From: Lysobacteraceae bacterium
GTDB lineage: Bacteria > Pseudomonadota > Gammaproteobacteria > Xanthomonadales > Xanthomonadaceae
Assembly (NCBI GenBank): GCA_003505795.1
Contig: DNXT01000312.1
Location: 1-38,310 of the forward strand
Reading direction: 5' to 3'
DNA length: 38,310 nt
The position numbers were made by a program, and so were the translations under genes. Within the stretch, counting starts at the first letter, position 1, and every line of letters starts with the position of its first letter. A model generated the notes under the pieces. That model did no database searches. It had not been told where the DNA came from and worked only from the letters and a program-made list of their open reading frames with translations. Below, piece after piece: positions 8,855-16,626 of this stretch.

Positions 8855-8980
8855 TCAGCGCTGGCGAGCCTTGAAGCGCGGGTTCGACTTGCAGATCACG
8901 AAGACCTTGCCGCGGCGACGGACCACCTTGCAGTCGCGGTGACGGTTCTTCGCCGACTTCAGGGAGGACAGGACTTTCAT
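8855..8980 (-). CDS. rpmJ: Ribosomal protein L36, zinc-independent (C-minus) type
   Basis: A 41-residue large-subunit ribosomal protein. The sequence starts MKVLSSLKSAKNRHRDC and continues VICKSNPRFKARQR, close to the E. coli alternative L36 (YkgO). Only two cysteines remain (C17, C30). The first zinc cysteine and the histidine ligand of the classical zinc-ribbon form are absent, so it should not bind zinc. Start 8980 has GAGGTG just upstream. It is monocistronic: a good sigma-70 promoter lies at 9059-9088 and a strong terminator at 8774-8799. It is too short for many gene callers. Confidence 0.93.
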   Translation of the reverse strand: MKVLSSLKSAKNRHRDCKVVRRRGKVFVICKSNPRFKARQR

Positions 8981-9058
8981 GAAACACCTCGGCGTAAACG
9001 TGGATTCGGGAAGGGGTGCGACACTTCCACTGGATGGCGCACCCGCAGTAAGCCCGCA

Positions 9059-9088
9059 ATTGTACATTGCTTTTCTGTGGGCATTCAA
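9059..9088 (-). promoter_or_regulatory. Sigma-70-type promoter for rpmJ
   Basis: On the minus strand: -35 TTGAAT (9088-9083), an 18-base spacer, and -10 TACAAT (9064-9059). Predicted start is near 9052, giving a leader of about 70 bases before rpmJ. It is one of the two best matches to consensus in the window. Confidence 0.7.
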
Positions 9089-9119
9089 GTGGTTGCGTTC
9101 CCGGGCCGGGCCGGGCGGC

Positions 9120-9125
9120 TACAAT
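9120..9125 (+). promoter_or_regulatory. Putative -10 box for cmk
   Basis: TACAAT in the context GGCTACAATGG, about 33 bases before the cmk start. No convincing -35 at normal spacing; the nearest, TTGCGT at 9093-9098, is 21 bases away. The same GGCTAnAAT context recurs before the KefC-type gene. Confidence 0.4.
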
Positions 9126-9157
9126 GGCGGTTTTCCGCCACTGCTCCAGGACGACGA

Positions 9158-9838
9158 ATGAGCGATTCCGCGCCGGTACTGACCATCGATGGCCCCTCCG
9201 GGGCAGGCAAGGGGACGGTCAGCCGCATTGTGGCCAATCGCCTGGGCTGGCACTACCTGGACTCCGGGGCGCTGTACCGGGCGGTCGGGGTGGCGGCCGG
9301 CTGGGCCGACATCGACGTGTCCGACGCCGCCGCGCTGGTGCGCTGCACCTTCGATACCCGGGTCGAGTTCGTCGAGGACCAGAACCGGAGCGGCAGCCTG
9401 CGGGTGATGCTGAACGGGGTGGACGCCACCGACGAACTGCGCCTGGAGACCGCCGGGGCGCTGGCCTCGGCGATCGCCGCGATCCCCGAGGTGCGGGCCG
9501 CGCTGAAGGAGCGCCAGCGCTCGTTCCGGCGGCCGCCGGGGCTGGTCGCGGACGGGCGCGACATGGGGACGGTGATCTTCCCGGACGCGACCTGCAAGGT
9601 GTTCCTGACCGCGAGCGCCGAGGAGCGCGCCGCCAGGCGCCATAAGCAGTTGATGGAAAAGGGTGTTTCGGTTATATTCGACGACCTGCTGCGCGAGATC
9701 ATGGCTCGCGACGCCCGCGATGCCCAGCGGGCCGTGGCACCGCTGAGGCCGGCCGAAGACGCCGTGCTGATGGATACCACCGGTATTGGGATCGAGGAAG
9801 TCGTCGAGCGGGTGCTCGCATTGCTGCCTGCTGCCTGA
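9158..9838 (+). CDS. cmk: Cytidylate kinase
   Basis: Phosphorylates CMP and dCMP with ATP in pyrimidine nucleotide recycling. The 226-residue cytoplasmic NMP kinase has a Walker A loop at residues 12-20 (GPSGAGKGT), the CMP-binding LDSGALYRAVG, and the family motif VADGRDMGTVIFPDA. ARDARDAQRAVAPLRPAEDAV is the usual lid and C-terminal region. The start at 9158 follows CAGGA with good spacing; the frame is open further upstream but has no family features. cmk directly upstream of rpsA is the conserved gammaproteobacterial order, but here a strong terminator separates them. Confidence 0.97.
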   Translation: MSDSAPVLTIDGPSGAGKGTVSRIVANRLGWHYLDSGALYRAVGVAAGWADIDVSDAAALVRCTFDTRVEFVEDQNRSGSLRVMLNGVDATDELRLETAGALASAIAAIPEVRAALKERQRSFRRPPGLVADGRDMGTVIFPDATCKVFLTASAEERAARRHKQLMEKGVSVIFDDLLREIMARDARDAQRAVAPLRPAEDAVLMDTTGIGIEEVVERVLALLPAA

Positions 9839-9898
9839 GGTAGCGATGCGTCGCGGCGGGCGGGACCCGTTCCCGCTGTAGTGCTGTTCCACAAGGTT

Positions 9899-9926
9899 CC
9901 GCCGCGCATGGTGCGTGGCGGTTTTT
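9899..9926 (+). terminator. Intrinsic terminator between cmk and rpsA
   Basis: A 9-bp stem (9899-9907 with 9913-9921, one G-T wobble), loop ATGGT, followed by five T. It lies 60 bp after the cmk stop, so rpsA probably has its own promoter within 9927-10031, though no clear one is recognised there. Confidence 0.85.
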
Positions 9927-10031
9927 CCACTTCACACGCGACCTGCGGTACGGGGTCGACTAACAGGGTGGGCGGTCCGCGTTCAACACGACTTGAAGCG
10001 ATCGTCCGTGTGTTCAACTGAGTAATTTCAA

Positions 10032-11711
10032 ATGACCGAATCTTTTGCCGAACTGTTCGAAGCCAGCCAAGCCAACCTGGCCAAGCTGAAGCCGGGTGCG
10101 ATCGTCACCGGTACCGTCGTGGAAGTCCGCGGCGACGTGGTGGTGATCAACGCAGGCCTGAAGTCCGAAGGCATCGTGCCGATCGAGCAGTTCCGTAACG
10201 ACGCTGGCGAGATCGACGTCGCCGAAGGCGACCTGGTCAAGGTCGCCCTCGACTCCATCGAGAACGGCTTCGGCGAAACCGTGTTGTCGCGCGAGAAGGC
10301 CAAGCGCGCCATGGTGTGGGACGAGCTGGAAGAAGCGTTGGAAAAGAACGAGACCATCACCGGCCGCATCAGCGGCAAGGTCAAGGGTGGTTTCACCGTC
10401 GACATCAAGGATGTCCGCGCGTTCCTGCCGGGTTCGCTGGTCGATGTGCGCCCGGTGCGCGACCCGGCCTACCTGGAAGGCAAGGAGCTGGAGTTCAAGC
10501 TCATCAAGCTCGACCGCAAGCGCAACAACGTGGTCGTTTCCCGCCGTGCGGTGGTCGAGAGCGAGCACTCGGAAGAGCGCGAGCAGCTGCTGGACAAGCT
10601 GCAGGAAGGCGCGATCCTGAAGGGCGTGGTCAAGAACCTGACCGACTACGGCGCGTTCGTGGACCTGGGCGGCATCGACGGCCTGCTGCACATCACCGAC
10701 ATGGCCTGGAAGCGCGTGCGCCATCCGTCCGAGGTGGTCAACGTCGGCGACGAGCTGGACGTGCGCGTGCTGAAGTTCGACCGCGAGCGCAACCGCGTTT
10801 CGCTGGGCCTGAAGCAGCTGGGCGAGGATCCGTGGGACAACATCGCGCGTCGTTACCCGGCCAACAGCCGCGTGTTCGGCAAGGTCTCCAACGTCACCGA
10901 CTACGGCGCGTTCGTCGAGATCGAGCCGGGCGTGGAAGGCCTGGTGCACGTGTCCGAGATGGACTGGACCAACAAGAACGTCAACCCGTCCAAGGTCGTG
11001 CAGGTCGGCGACGAGGTCGAGGTCATGGTCCTGGACGTGGACGAGGAGCGTCGCCGCATCTCGCTGGGCATGAAGCAGGTCGCCGCCAATCCGTGGGAAA
11101 CCTTCGCCGCGATCCACAAGAAGGGCGACAAGGTGTCCGGCCAGATCAAGTCGATCACCGACTTCGGCATCTTCATCGGCCTGGACGGCGGCATCGACGG
11201 CCTGGTGCACCTGTCCGACATCAGCTGGAACACCACCGGCGAGGACGTGGTCCGCAACTTCAAGAAGGGCGACACCCTGGACGCCGTCGTGCTGGCGGTC
11301 GATCCGGAGCGCGAGCGCATCAGCCTGGGCGTGAAGCAGCTGGAACAGGATCCGTTCGGCCAGTACATGGCCGCCAACCCGAAGGGTTCGAAGGTCGAGG
11401 GCGTGGTTCGCGAAGTGGATGCCAAGGGCGCCACGATCGAACTGGCCGACGGCATCGAAGGCTACGTGTCGGCCCGCGACATCGCCAACGAGCGCGTGGA
11501 CGACGCCACCCAGCACCTGAAGGTCGGCGACAAGATCGAGGCCAAGTTCGTGGGCATGGACCGCAAGGGCCGTACCCTGCAGCTGTCGATCAAGGCCAAG
11601 GACGATGCCGAGATGCGCGAAGTGCTGGAGGAATACCAGTCCGCTTCGGGCGGCACCACCCAGCTGGGCGCGCTGCTGCGTGCGCAGCTGAACGGCAACA
11701 AGTCCGAGTAA
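10032..11711 (+). CDS. rpsA: 30S ribosomal protein S1
   Basis: Binds mRNA leaders on the 30S subunit and allows initiation on structured or weakly Shine-Dalgarno mRNAs. The 559 residues hold six S1 (OB-fold) repeats, the usual architecture and length (E. coli 557). The repeat signature is seen as LTDYGAFVDLGGIDGLLHITDM, VTDYGAFVEIEPGVEGLVHVSEM and ITDFGIFIGLDGGIDGLVHLSDI. The two N-terminal repeats are diverged as expected for ribosome binding. The start MTESFAELFEASQ is conserved. No canonical Shine-Dalgarno precedes it (GAGTAATTTCAA before ATG), as is also true of E. coli rpsA, where S1 represses its own translation. Confidence 0.98.
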   Translation: MTESFAELFEASQANLAKLKPGAIVTGTVVEVRGDVVVINAGLKSEGIVPIEQFRNDAGEIDVAEGDLVKVALDSIENGFGETVLSREKAKRAMVWDELEEALEKNETITGRISGKVKGGFTVDIKDVRAFLPGSLVDVRPVRDPAYLEGKELEFKLIKLDRKRNNVVVSRRAVVESEHSEEREQLLDKLQEGAILKGVVKNLTDYGAFVDLGGIDGLLHITDMAWKRVRHPSEVVNVGDELDVRVLKFDRERNRVSLGLKQLGEDPWDNIARRYPANSRVFGKVSNVTDYGAFVEIEPGVEGLVHVSEMDWTNKNVNPSKVVQVGDEVEVMVLDVDEERRRISLGMKQVAANPWETFAAIHKKGDKVSGQIKSITDFGIFIGLDGGIDGLVHLSDISWNTTGEDVVRNFKKGDTLDAVVLAVDPERERISLGVKQLEQDPFGQYMAANPKGSKVEGVVREVDAKGATIELADGIEGYVSARDIANERVDDATQHLKVGDKIEAKFVGMDRKGRTLQLSIKAKDDAEMREVLEEYQSASGGTTQLGALLRAQLNGNKSE

Positions 11712-11740
11712 TACCGGCACCGTCACCAGGTGTCCTTGGA

Positions 11741-11763
11741 TCGGCCCGGGTTTCCCGGGCCGA
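11741..11763 (+). terminator. Strong hairpin between rpsA and ihfB, no T-run
   Basis: A perfect 10-bp stem (TCGGCCCGGG with CCCGGGCCGA) around a TTT loop. The following bases are TTCGG, not a T-tract, so it may be a Rho-assisted or partial terminator, or a 3' stabilising hairpin. Confidence 0.4.
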
Positions 11764-11795
11764 TTCGGATGTATCCGTCAATACCAAGCCTGCCC

Positions 11796-12107
11796 ATGAC
11801 CAAGTCCGAGCTGATCGAAATCCTGGCGCGCCGCCAAGCGCATCTGAAGTCGGATGACGTCGATCTTGCGGTCAAATCCCTTCTCGACATGATGGGAGAG
11901 TCGCTTTCAGACGGCGACCGCATCGAGATCCGTGGGTTCGGCAGTTTTTCGCTGCATTACCGGCCGCCGCGCCTCGGGCGCAACCCCAAGACCGGGGAGT
12001 CGGTCGCGCTGCCCGGCAAGCATGTCCCGCACTTCAAGCCCGGCAAGGAGCTCCGCGAGCGCGTGAGCCCGGTGGTGCCGCTGGATGTGACCGACACCGG
12101 CGAATGA
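11796..12107 (+). CDS. ihfB: Integration host factor subunit beta
   Basis: DNA-bending nucleoid protein; forms a heterodimer with IhfA. It has 103 residues. The HU/IHF arm signature is present as FGSFSLHYRPPRLGRNPKTGE followed by VPHFKPGKELRERV, including the conserved proline at the arm tip. Start MTKSELIEIL at 11796 matches the family; no strong ribosome-binding site is seen, and longer in-frame starts are not family-like. Location after rpsA is the conserved order; lapA starts 49 bp later. Confidence 0.96.
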   Translation: MTKSELIEILARRQAHLKSDDVDLAVKSLLDMMGESLSDGDRIEIRGFGSFSLHYRPPRLGRNPKTGESVALPGKHVPHFKPGKELRERVSPVVPLDVTDTGE

Positions 12108-12156
12108 GGCGTCTTCGAGTCGGTTAAGCTAATTCCTTCCCGACAGGAGTCGTCCG

Positions 12157-12459
12157 ATGAAAGTGTTCCGGTTGCTGGTGATGCTGGCCTTCCTGCTGGT
12201 CGGATTGATCATCGGCGCGCTAAATTCGCAACCCCTGCTGATCGACTTCGCCTTCGCGAGCATCGCGACCACCTCCGGTATCGCGATCATCGTCGCGCTG
12301 CTGGCCGGGGTCCTGATCGGCGGCGCGACCATCCTGCTGGTGATTGCGCTTCCCCTCTATTCGAAGCTTCGACAGGCAAACAAGGCCGCAGCCGCCGGCC
12401 GCGCCGAAGCGAAGCCCGCCGCGCCCATCGTCGAGTCGCGGCCTACTGATGGACTGTGA
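12157..12459 (+). CDS. lapA: LPS assembly protein A (LapA)
   Basis: A small inner-membrane protein of 100 residues (DUF1049 family). Two hydrophobic helices are visible, about residues 5-22 (LLVMLAFLLVGLIIGAL) and 42-66. The motif GALNSQP between them is typical. A charged cytoplasmic tail follows. AGGAG precedes the ATG at good spacing. LapA works with LapB, encoded 6 bp downstream, in controlling LpxC turnover and LPS synthesis in E. coli; that role is transferred by family and context. Confidence 0.9.
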   Translation: MKVFRLLVMLAFLLVGLIIGALNSQPLLIDFAFASIATTSGIAIIVALLAGVLIGGATILLVIALPLYSKLRQANKAAAAGRAEAKPAAPIVESRPTDGL

Positions 12460-12465
12460 GATCGT

Positions 12466-13644
12466 ATGGACTTTCTGACCGAGTGGTTCTGGTTCTTCCT
12501 GTTCCTGCCGCTGGCCGCGCTGAGCGGCTGGGTGGTCGGCCGGCGTGGCGGGCAGCGGCACGGCGATACCCAGGTCAGCCGCCTGTCCAGCACCTATTTC
12601 CGTGGCCTCAACTACCTGCTCAACGAGCAGCCGGACAAGGCGATCGAGCTGTTCCTGCACATCGCCGAGCTCGACAAGGAAACCTTCGAGACCCAGGTCG
12701 CGCTCGGTCACCTGTTCCGCCGTCGCGGCGAGGTTGACCGGGCGATCAGATTGCACCAGGGACTGGTGCAGCGCGCCGATCTGTCCGACGCGCAGCGCGT
12801 GCAGGCGCTGCTGGCGCTGGGCGAGGACTACATGAAGTCGGGGCTGCTGGACCGCGCCGAAACCGTGTTCAACGAGCTGGCCCAGATCGACCAGCGCGCC
12901 CCGCAGGCGCTCAAGCACCTGATCTCGATCTACCAGGCCGAGCGCGAATGGGAAAAGGCCATCGACAACGCCACCCGCTACGAGCAGGTGACCGGCGAGC
13001 CGATGGGCAAGCTGATCTCGCAGTTCGAGTGCGAGCTGGCCGACCGCTATCGCGGCGCGGGGAAGCCGGACCTGGCGCTGCAGGCGATCTCGCGCGCCTA
13101 CCAGGCCGATGCCACCTCGGTCCGCGCCGGCATCCTCGAGGGCCGGGTGGAGGCCGACATCGGCCACGACGAGGCCGCGGTGCGGGCCTGGGAGCGGGCG
13201 GCGCGGCACGATCCGGAATACCTGCCGGAGATCATCCCGGCGCTGCTGGCCGCGTATCGCCGGGTCGGCGACATCGCCGGTGCGCGCAATTTCCTGTCGG
13301 AGATGACCGAGCACTATCGCGGCATCGCGCCGGTGCTGGCGCTGACCCAGTTGATGGAGGCGCAGGACGGTCCCGGTCCGGCCAAGGCCTACCTGGGCCG
13401 CCAGCTCAAGGATCGCCCGTCGGTACGCGGCGAGGCGGCGCTGATCGACCTGACCCTGCTCGAAGGGGGCGATGCGCAGACGACCCTGCACGACCTCAAG
13501 CACATCACCGACCAGTTGCTGGTGCGCAATCCCAGCTACCGCTGCACGCGCTGCGGCTTCGGCGCGAAGACCCATCATTGGCAGTGCCCCAGCTGCAAGG
13601 AGTGGGGTACGGTGAAGCCGCTGCTCAACTACGCGGTGGTGTGA
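12466..13644 (+). CDS. lapB: LPS assembly protein B (LapB/YciM)
   Basis: In E. coli, LapB hands LpxC to the FtsH protease and so sets LPS output. This protein has 392 residues, near the E. coli length. It has one N-terminal membrane helix (WFWFFLFLPLAALSGWVVG), then about nine TPR-like helical repeats (FRGLNYLLNEQPDKAIELF onward), and a C-terminal rubredoxin-like zinc site with C360, C363, C374 and C377 (CTRCGFGAKTHHWQCPSC). All parts of the family are present and intact. The 6-bp gap from lapA indicates cotranscription. Confidence 0.96.
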   Translation: MDFLTEWFWFFLFLPLAALSGWVVGRRGGQRHGDTQVSRLSSTYFRGLNYLLNEQPDKAIELFLHIAELDKETFETQVALGHLFRRRGEVDRAIRLHQGLVQRADLSDAQRVQALLALGEDYMKSGLLDRAETVFNELAQIDQRAPQALKHLISIYQAEREWEKAIDNATRYEQVTGEPMGKLISQFECELADRYRGAGKPDLALQAISRAYQADATSVRAGILEGRVEADIGHDEAAVRAWERAARHDPEYLPEIIPALLAAYRRVGDIAGARNFLSEMTEHYRGIAPVLALTQLMEAQDGPGPAKAYLGRQLKDRPSVRGEAALIDLTLLEGGDAQTTLHDLKHITDQLLVRNPSYRCTRCGFGAKTHHWQCPSCKEWGTVKPLLNYAVV

Positions 13645-13720
13645 GCTCCGGGCTTCGATCGATGCACAGGCAGTCAGGCGACCGATCGGTCGCGCGTTGC
13701 GGACCGAGCGCACGGTGACG

Positions 13721-14707
13721 ATGCAAAGCAGCCATATGCCGTTGTGGGCGTGGGGGTTTCTCCACTTCGCCGTTGCGCTGGGGGCGACCTGGCTGCTGCG
13801 CCGATACGCCTTGCACCGCCGTCTGGTGGACCTGCCGGGCGAACGTCGCAGCCATACGGTCGCCACGCCGCGGGGCGGAGGCATGGCGATCGTGCTGGCG
13901 ATGCTTGCCGGTCTCGCCTGGTTGCAACTGCAGTTGCCGGCCTGGCGGTTGCCGATCCTGGGCTTCATGGCCGGCCTGTCGGCGGTGGCCGCGGTAGGCT
14001 GGTGGGACGATCACCGGCCGCTGTCGGCCAGGCTCCGCCTGCTGGTGCATGCGCTGGCCTCGCTGTGGCTGGGATGGCTGATCTGGGATTGCACGCACCG
14101 GATCGATATCGCCATCGGTGCCGCGGCGATGGCCGTGGTGCTAGTCAACGTCTGGAACTTCATGGATGGCATCAACGGGCTGGCGACCACGCAGGCGCTG
14201 ATCGCTGCGACCGGCTACGCACTGGTGCTGCCGGCGACGGCGGCCCTGCCGGCATGGGCGCTGGCCGCGGCATGCCTGGGTTTCCTGCCGTTCAACTTTC
14301 CCCGTGCGCGCATCTTCCTGGGCGATGGCGGGAGTGGCGCGTTGGGGTATCTGCTGGCAGGGCTGCTGGGCCTGGCCTGGGCTTCCGGCGGCCGCTCGCC
14401 ATGGCTGCTCCTGCTGCCGCCGAGCGCGTTTCTCGTAGACGCGGGCTTCACGCTCGCTGCTCGCATGCTGTCGCGCCAGCGCTGGTGGGAGCCGCATGCC
14501 CAGCATGTCTACCAGGCGCTTTCAAGGAAGTGGCGGGGTCACGCTCAGGTGACGTTGGCCTACGCGTGTTTCAGTGCGGTCGCAGTTGTCCTATTCTTGT
14601 GGCTTCAGGACGCGTTGCCCAGGTGGGGGGCGATTGTCTCGGTGTGCTGGCTCGTCGCCGCGTCGGCACTTTGGCTTTCACTGCGTAAGGGATTGCGTGC
14701 CCATTGA
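13721..14707 (+). CDS. Undecaprenyl-phosphate glycosyltransferase, WbpL/WecA/MraY family
   Basis: Integral-membrane enzyme that transfers a sugar-1-phosphate from a UDP-sugar to undecaprenyl phosphate, starting an O-antigen or related glycan. 328 residues with about ten hydrophobic segments. Family motifs are VDLPGERRSHTVATPRGGG near the N-terminus, VNVWNFMDGINGLA (N143, D149) for metal and lipid-phosphate binding, FLGDGGSGALGYLL, and HAQHVYQ. These fit the WbpL/WbcO branch better than MraY. Start 13721 has GGTGA 6 bases upstream; another ATG lies at 13736. The stop overlaps the next start as TGATG. The sugar used (FucNAc, GlcNAc or QuiNAc) cannot be told. Confidence 0.88.
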   Translation: MQSSHMPLWAWGFLHFAVALGATWLLRRYALHRRLVDLPGERRSHTVATPRGGGMAIVLAMLAGLAWLQLQLPAWRLPILGFMAGLSAVAAVGWWDDHRPLSARLRLLVHALASLWLGWLIWDCTHRIDIAIGAAAMAVVLVNVWNFMDGINGLATTQALIAATGYALVLPATAALPAWALAAACLGFLPFNFPRARIFLGDGGSGALGYLLAGLLGLAWASGGRSPWLLLLPPSAFLVDAGFTLAARMLSRQRWWEPHAQHVYQALSRKWRGHAQVTLAYACFSAVAVVLFLWLQDALPRWGAIVSVCWLVAASALWLSLRKGLRAH

Positions 14708-16626
14708 TGAGTCGTTCAATGACGTCCTGGCGTGACCGGCTTGCGAGCGCGTTGCCGAAGATGGCGATCGTCACCCACGATCTGCTGATGGTGTGGCTGT
14801 GCTGGCAGCTCCTGCATGCCGGCCGTTATTCAATGCTGCGCAATGCTCCCGACCTGCCGTTCTGGGATTGGCGCACCGGCGTCGTGCTGGTCGCCCAGGG
14901 GCTGGTGTTCTGGCGCGTGGGCCTGTATCGCGGGCTGTGGCGCTTCGCCAGCGTTCCGGACCTGTGGAACATCTTCAAGGCCAGCTTCCTGGGCTTGGTC
15001 GCGATCCTGGTGGCGCTCTCCTTCGACCGTTTCGAGGGGGTACCGCTTTCGGTGCTGGTGGTCTACCCCTTTGCATTGGCGGCGCTGCTGGGCACGCCGC
15101 GGCTGTTGTATCGCGCATGGAAGGACTACCAGATCGTCCATTCCGGAGAGACCAGCCAGCGCGTGCTCATCCTGGGCGCCGGCCGCGCCGCCGAGGCGCT
15201 GGTGCGCGACATGCGGCGGACCGGCGCGTTCTACCCGGTCGGGTTCCTCGACGACGCGGTGCATCTGCATGGCGCCAGGATCCAGGGACTCAACGTGCTG
15301 GGACGGCTGGACGAAGCCGTCTCGATCGCCAAGGAAACCGCAGCCAGGCTGCTGGTGATCGCGATCCCGTCGCTGGAGGCGTCCGGGATGCAGCGCGTGG
15401 TGGCGATCTGCGAGAGCACCGGCCTGCCGTTCCGCACCGTGCCCAAGCTGATCAACGTGCTGGAAGGGCGTTCGCTGCCGGGCGAGCTGCGCGAGGTGGC
15501 GATCGAGGACCTGCTCAACCGCAAGCCGGTCACGCCCGACTGGAAGCTGATCCGCGCTTGGCTGACCGGCAAGACCGTCATGGTCACCGGTGCCGGCGGC
15601 TCCATCGGTTCGGAGGTCTGCAGGCAGTGCGCCCGACATGGGGCGCAGCGCATCGTGTTGCTGGAAGTGGACGAACTGGCCCTGCTGACCATCGACTCGG
15701 ACCTGCGCCGCCTGTTCCCGGACATGGACGTGGTGCGTATCCTGGGCGACTGCGGGGACCCTGCGGTGGTCAGGTACGCATTGGACAGCGCCGGCCCGGA
15801 TGCGGTGTTCCACGCCGCGGCCTACAAGCAGGTGCCGCTGCTGGAGGAGCAACTGCGCGAGGCGGTGCGCAACAACATTCTCGCCACCGAGAACGTGGCC
15901 CGGGCCTGCCATCAGGCCGGCATCGAAACCTTCGTGTTCATTTCCACCGACAAGGCGGTCGAGCCGGTCAACGTGCTCGGCGCGACCAAGCGCTATGCGG
16001 AAATGGTCTGCCAGAGCCTGGACGCGCGCAACCAGGCCACCCGGTTCCTGACCGTGCGCTTCGGCAACGTGCTGGATTCGGCCGGCAGCGTGGTGCCGCT
16101 GTTCAGGGAGCAGATCCGCCAGGGCGGCCCGGTGACCGTGACCGATCCGGAGGTCACCCGCTACTTCATGACCATTCCCGAGGCCTGCCAACTGGTCATC
16201 CAGGCGGCGGCCTCGGCCTCGCATGGCGCGATCTATACCCTGGACATGGGCGAGCCGGTGCCGATCCGGTTGCTGGCCGAGCAGATGATCCGCCTGACCG
16301 GCAAGCAGCCGGGCAAGGACATCGCGATCGTCTATACCGGACTGCGGCCGGGCGAGAAGCTGCACGAGACGCTGTTCTACGCCGACGAGAACTACCGGCC
16401 GACCGCGCACCCCAAGATCCTGGAGGCCGACGTCCGGGTGTTTCCGCAGGAGCAGGTGCTGTCGCTGGTCGCCCGCCTCAGGGACGCGGTCAATCGCTAC
16501 GATATCGCGGCGATGGAAGGCATCCTCGGCAGCCTGATGCCGGATTTTTCTTCGGCTCGACACAAGAATGACGGACGCTCTGATACGGTCGTTCCATTCC
16601 CCGCACGAGAGGTCAGAAGAATTTGA
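14707..16626 (+). CDS. Membrane-anchored nucleotide-sugar 4,6-dehydratase, WbpM/CapD family
   Basis: A 639-residue protein with four N-terminal membrane helices, a CoA-binding-like Rossmann domain around 150-270 (RVLILGAGRAAEALVRDM), and a catalytic extended-SDR domain with NAD(P)-binding GAGGSIG at 295-301. WbpM-type enzymes turn UDP-GlcNAc into a 4-keto-6-deoxy sugar for O-antigen. The expected signatures AAYKQVPLLE, STDKAVEP and LRPGEKLHE are present. The position that is Met in WbpM's altered triad, and Tyr in most SDRs, is Leu here (L424, four before K428 in NVLGATKR). It overlaps both neighbours by TGATG, so is coupled to the transferase and galU. Confidence 0.92.
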   Translation: MSRSMTSWRDRLASALPKMAIVTHDLLMVWLCWQLLHAGRYSMLRNAPDLPFWDWRTGVVLVAQGLVFWRVGLYRGLWRFASVPDLWNIFKASFLGLVAILVALSFDRFEGVPLSVLVVYPFALAALLGTPRLLYRAWKDYQIVHSGETSQRVLILGAGRAAEALVRDMRRTGAFYPVGFLDDAVHLHGARIQGLNVLGRLDEAVSIAKETAARLLVIAIPSLEASGMQRVVAICESTGLPFRTVPKLINVLEGRSLPGELREVAIEDLLNRKPVTPDWKLIRAWLTGKTVMVTGAGGSIGSEVCRQCARHGAQRIVLLEVDELALLTIDSDLRRLFPDMDVVRILGDCGDPAVVRYALDSAGPDAVFHAAAYKQVPLLEEQLREAVRNNILATENVARACHQAGIETFVFISTDKAVEPVNVLGATKRYAEMVCQSLDARNQATRFLTVRFGNVLDSAGSVVPLFREQIRQGGPVTVTDPEVTRYFMTIPEACQLVIQAAASASHGAIYTLDMGEPVPIRLLAEQMIRLTGKQPGKDIAIVYTGLRPGEKLHETLFYADENYRPTAHPKILEADVRVFPQEQVLSLVARLRDAVNRYDIAAMEGILGSLMPDFSSARHKNDGRSDTVVPFPAREVRRI

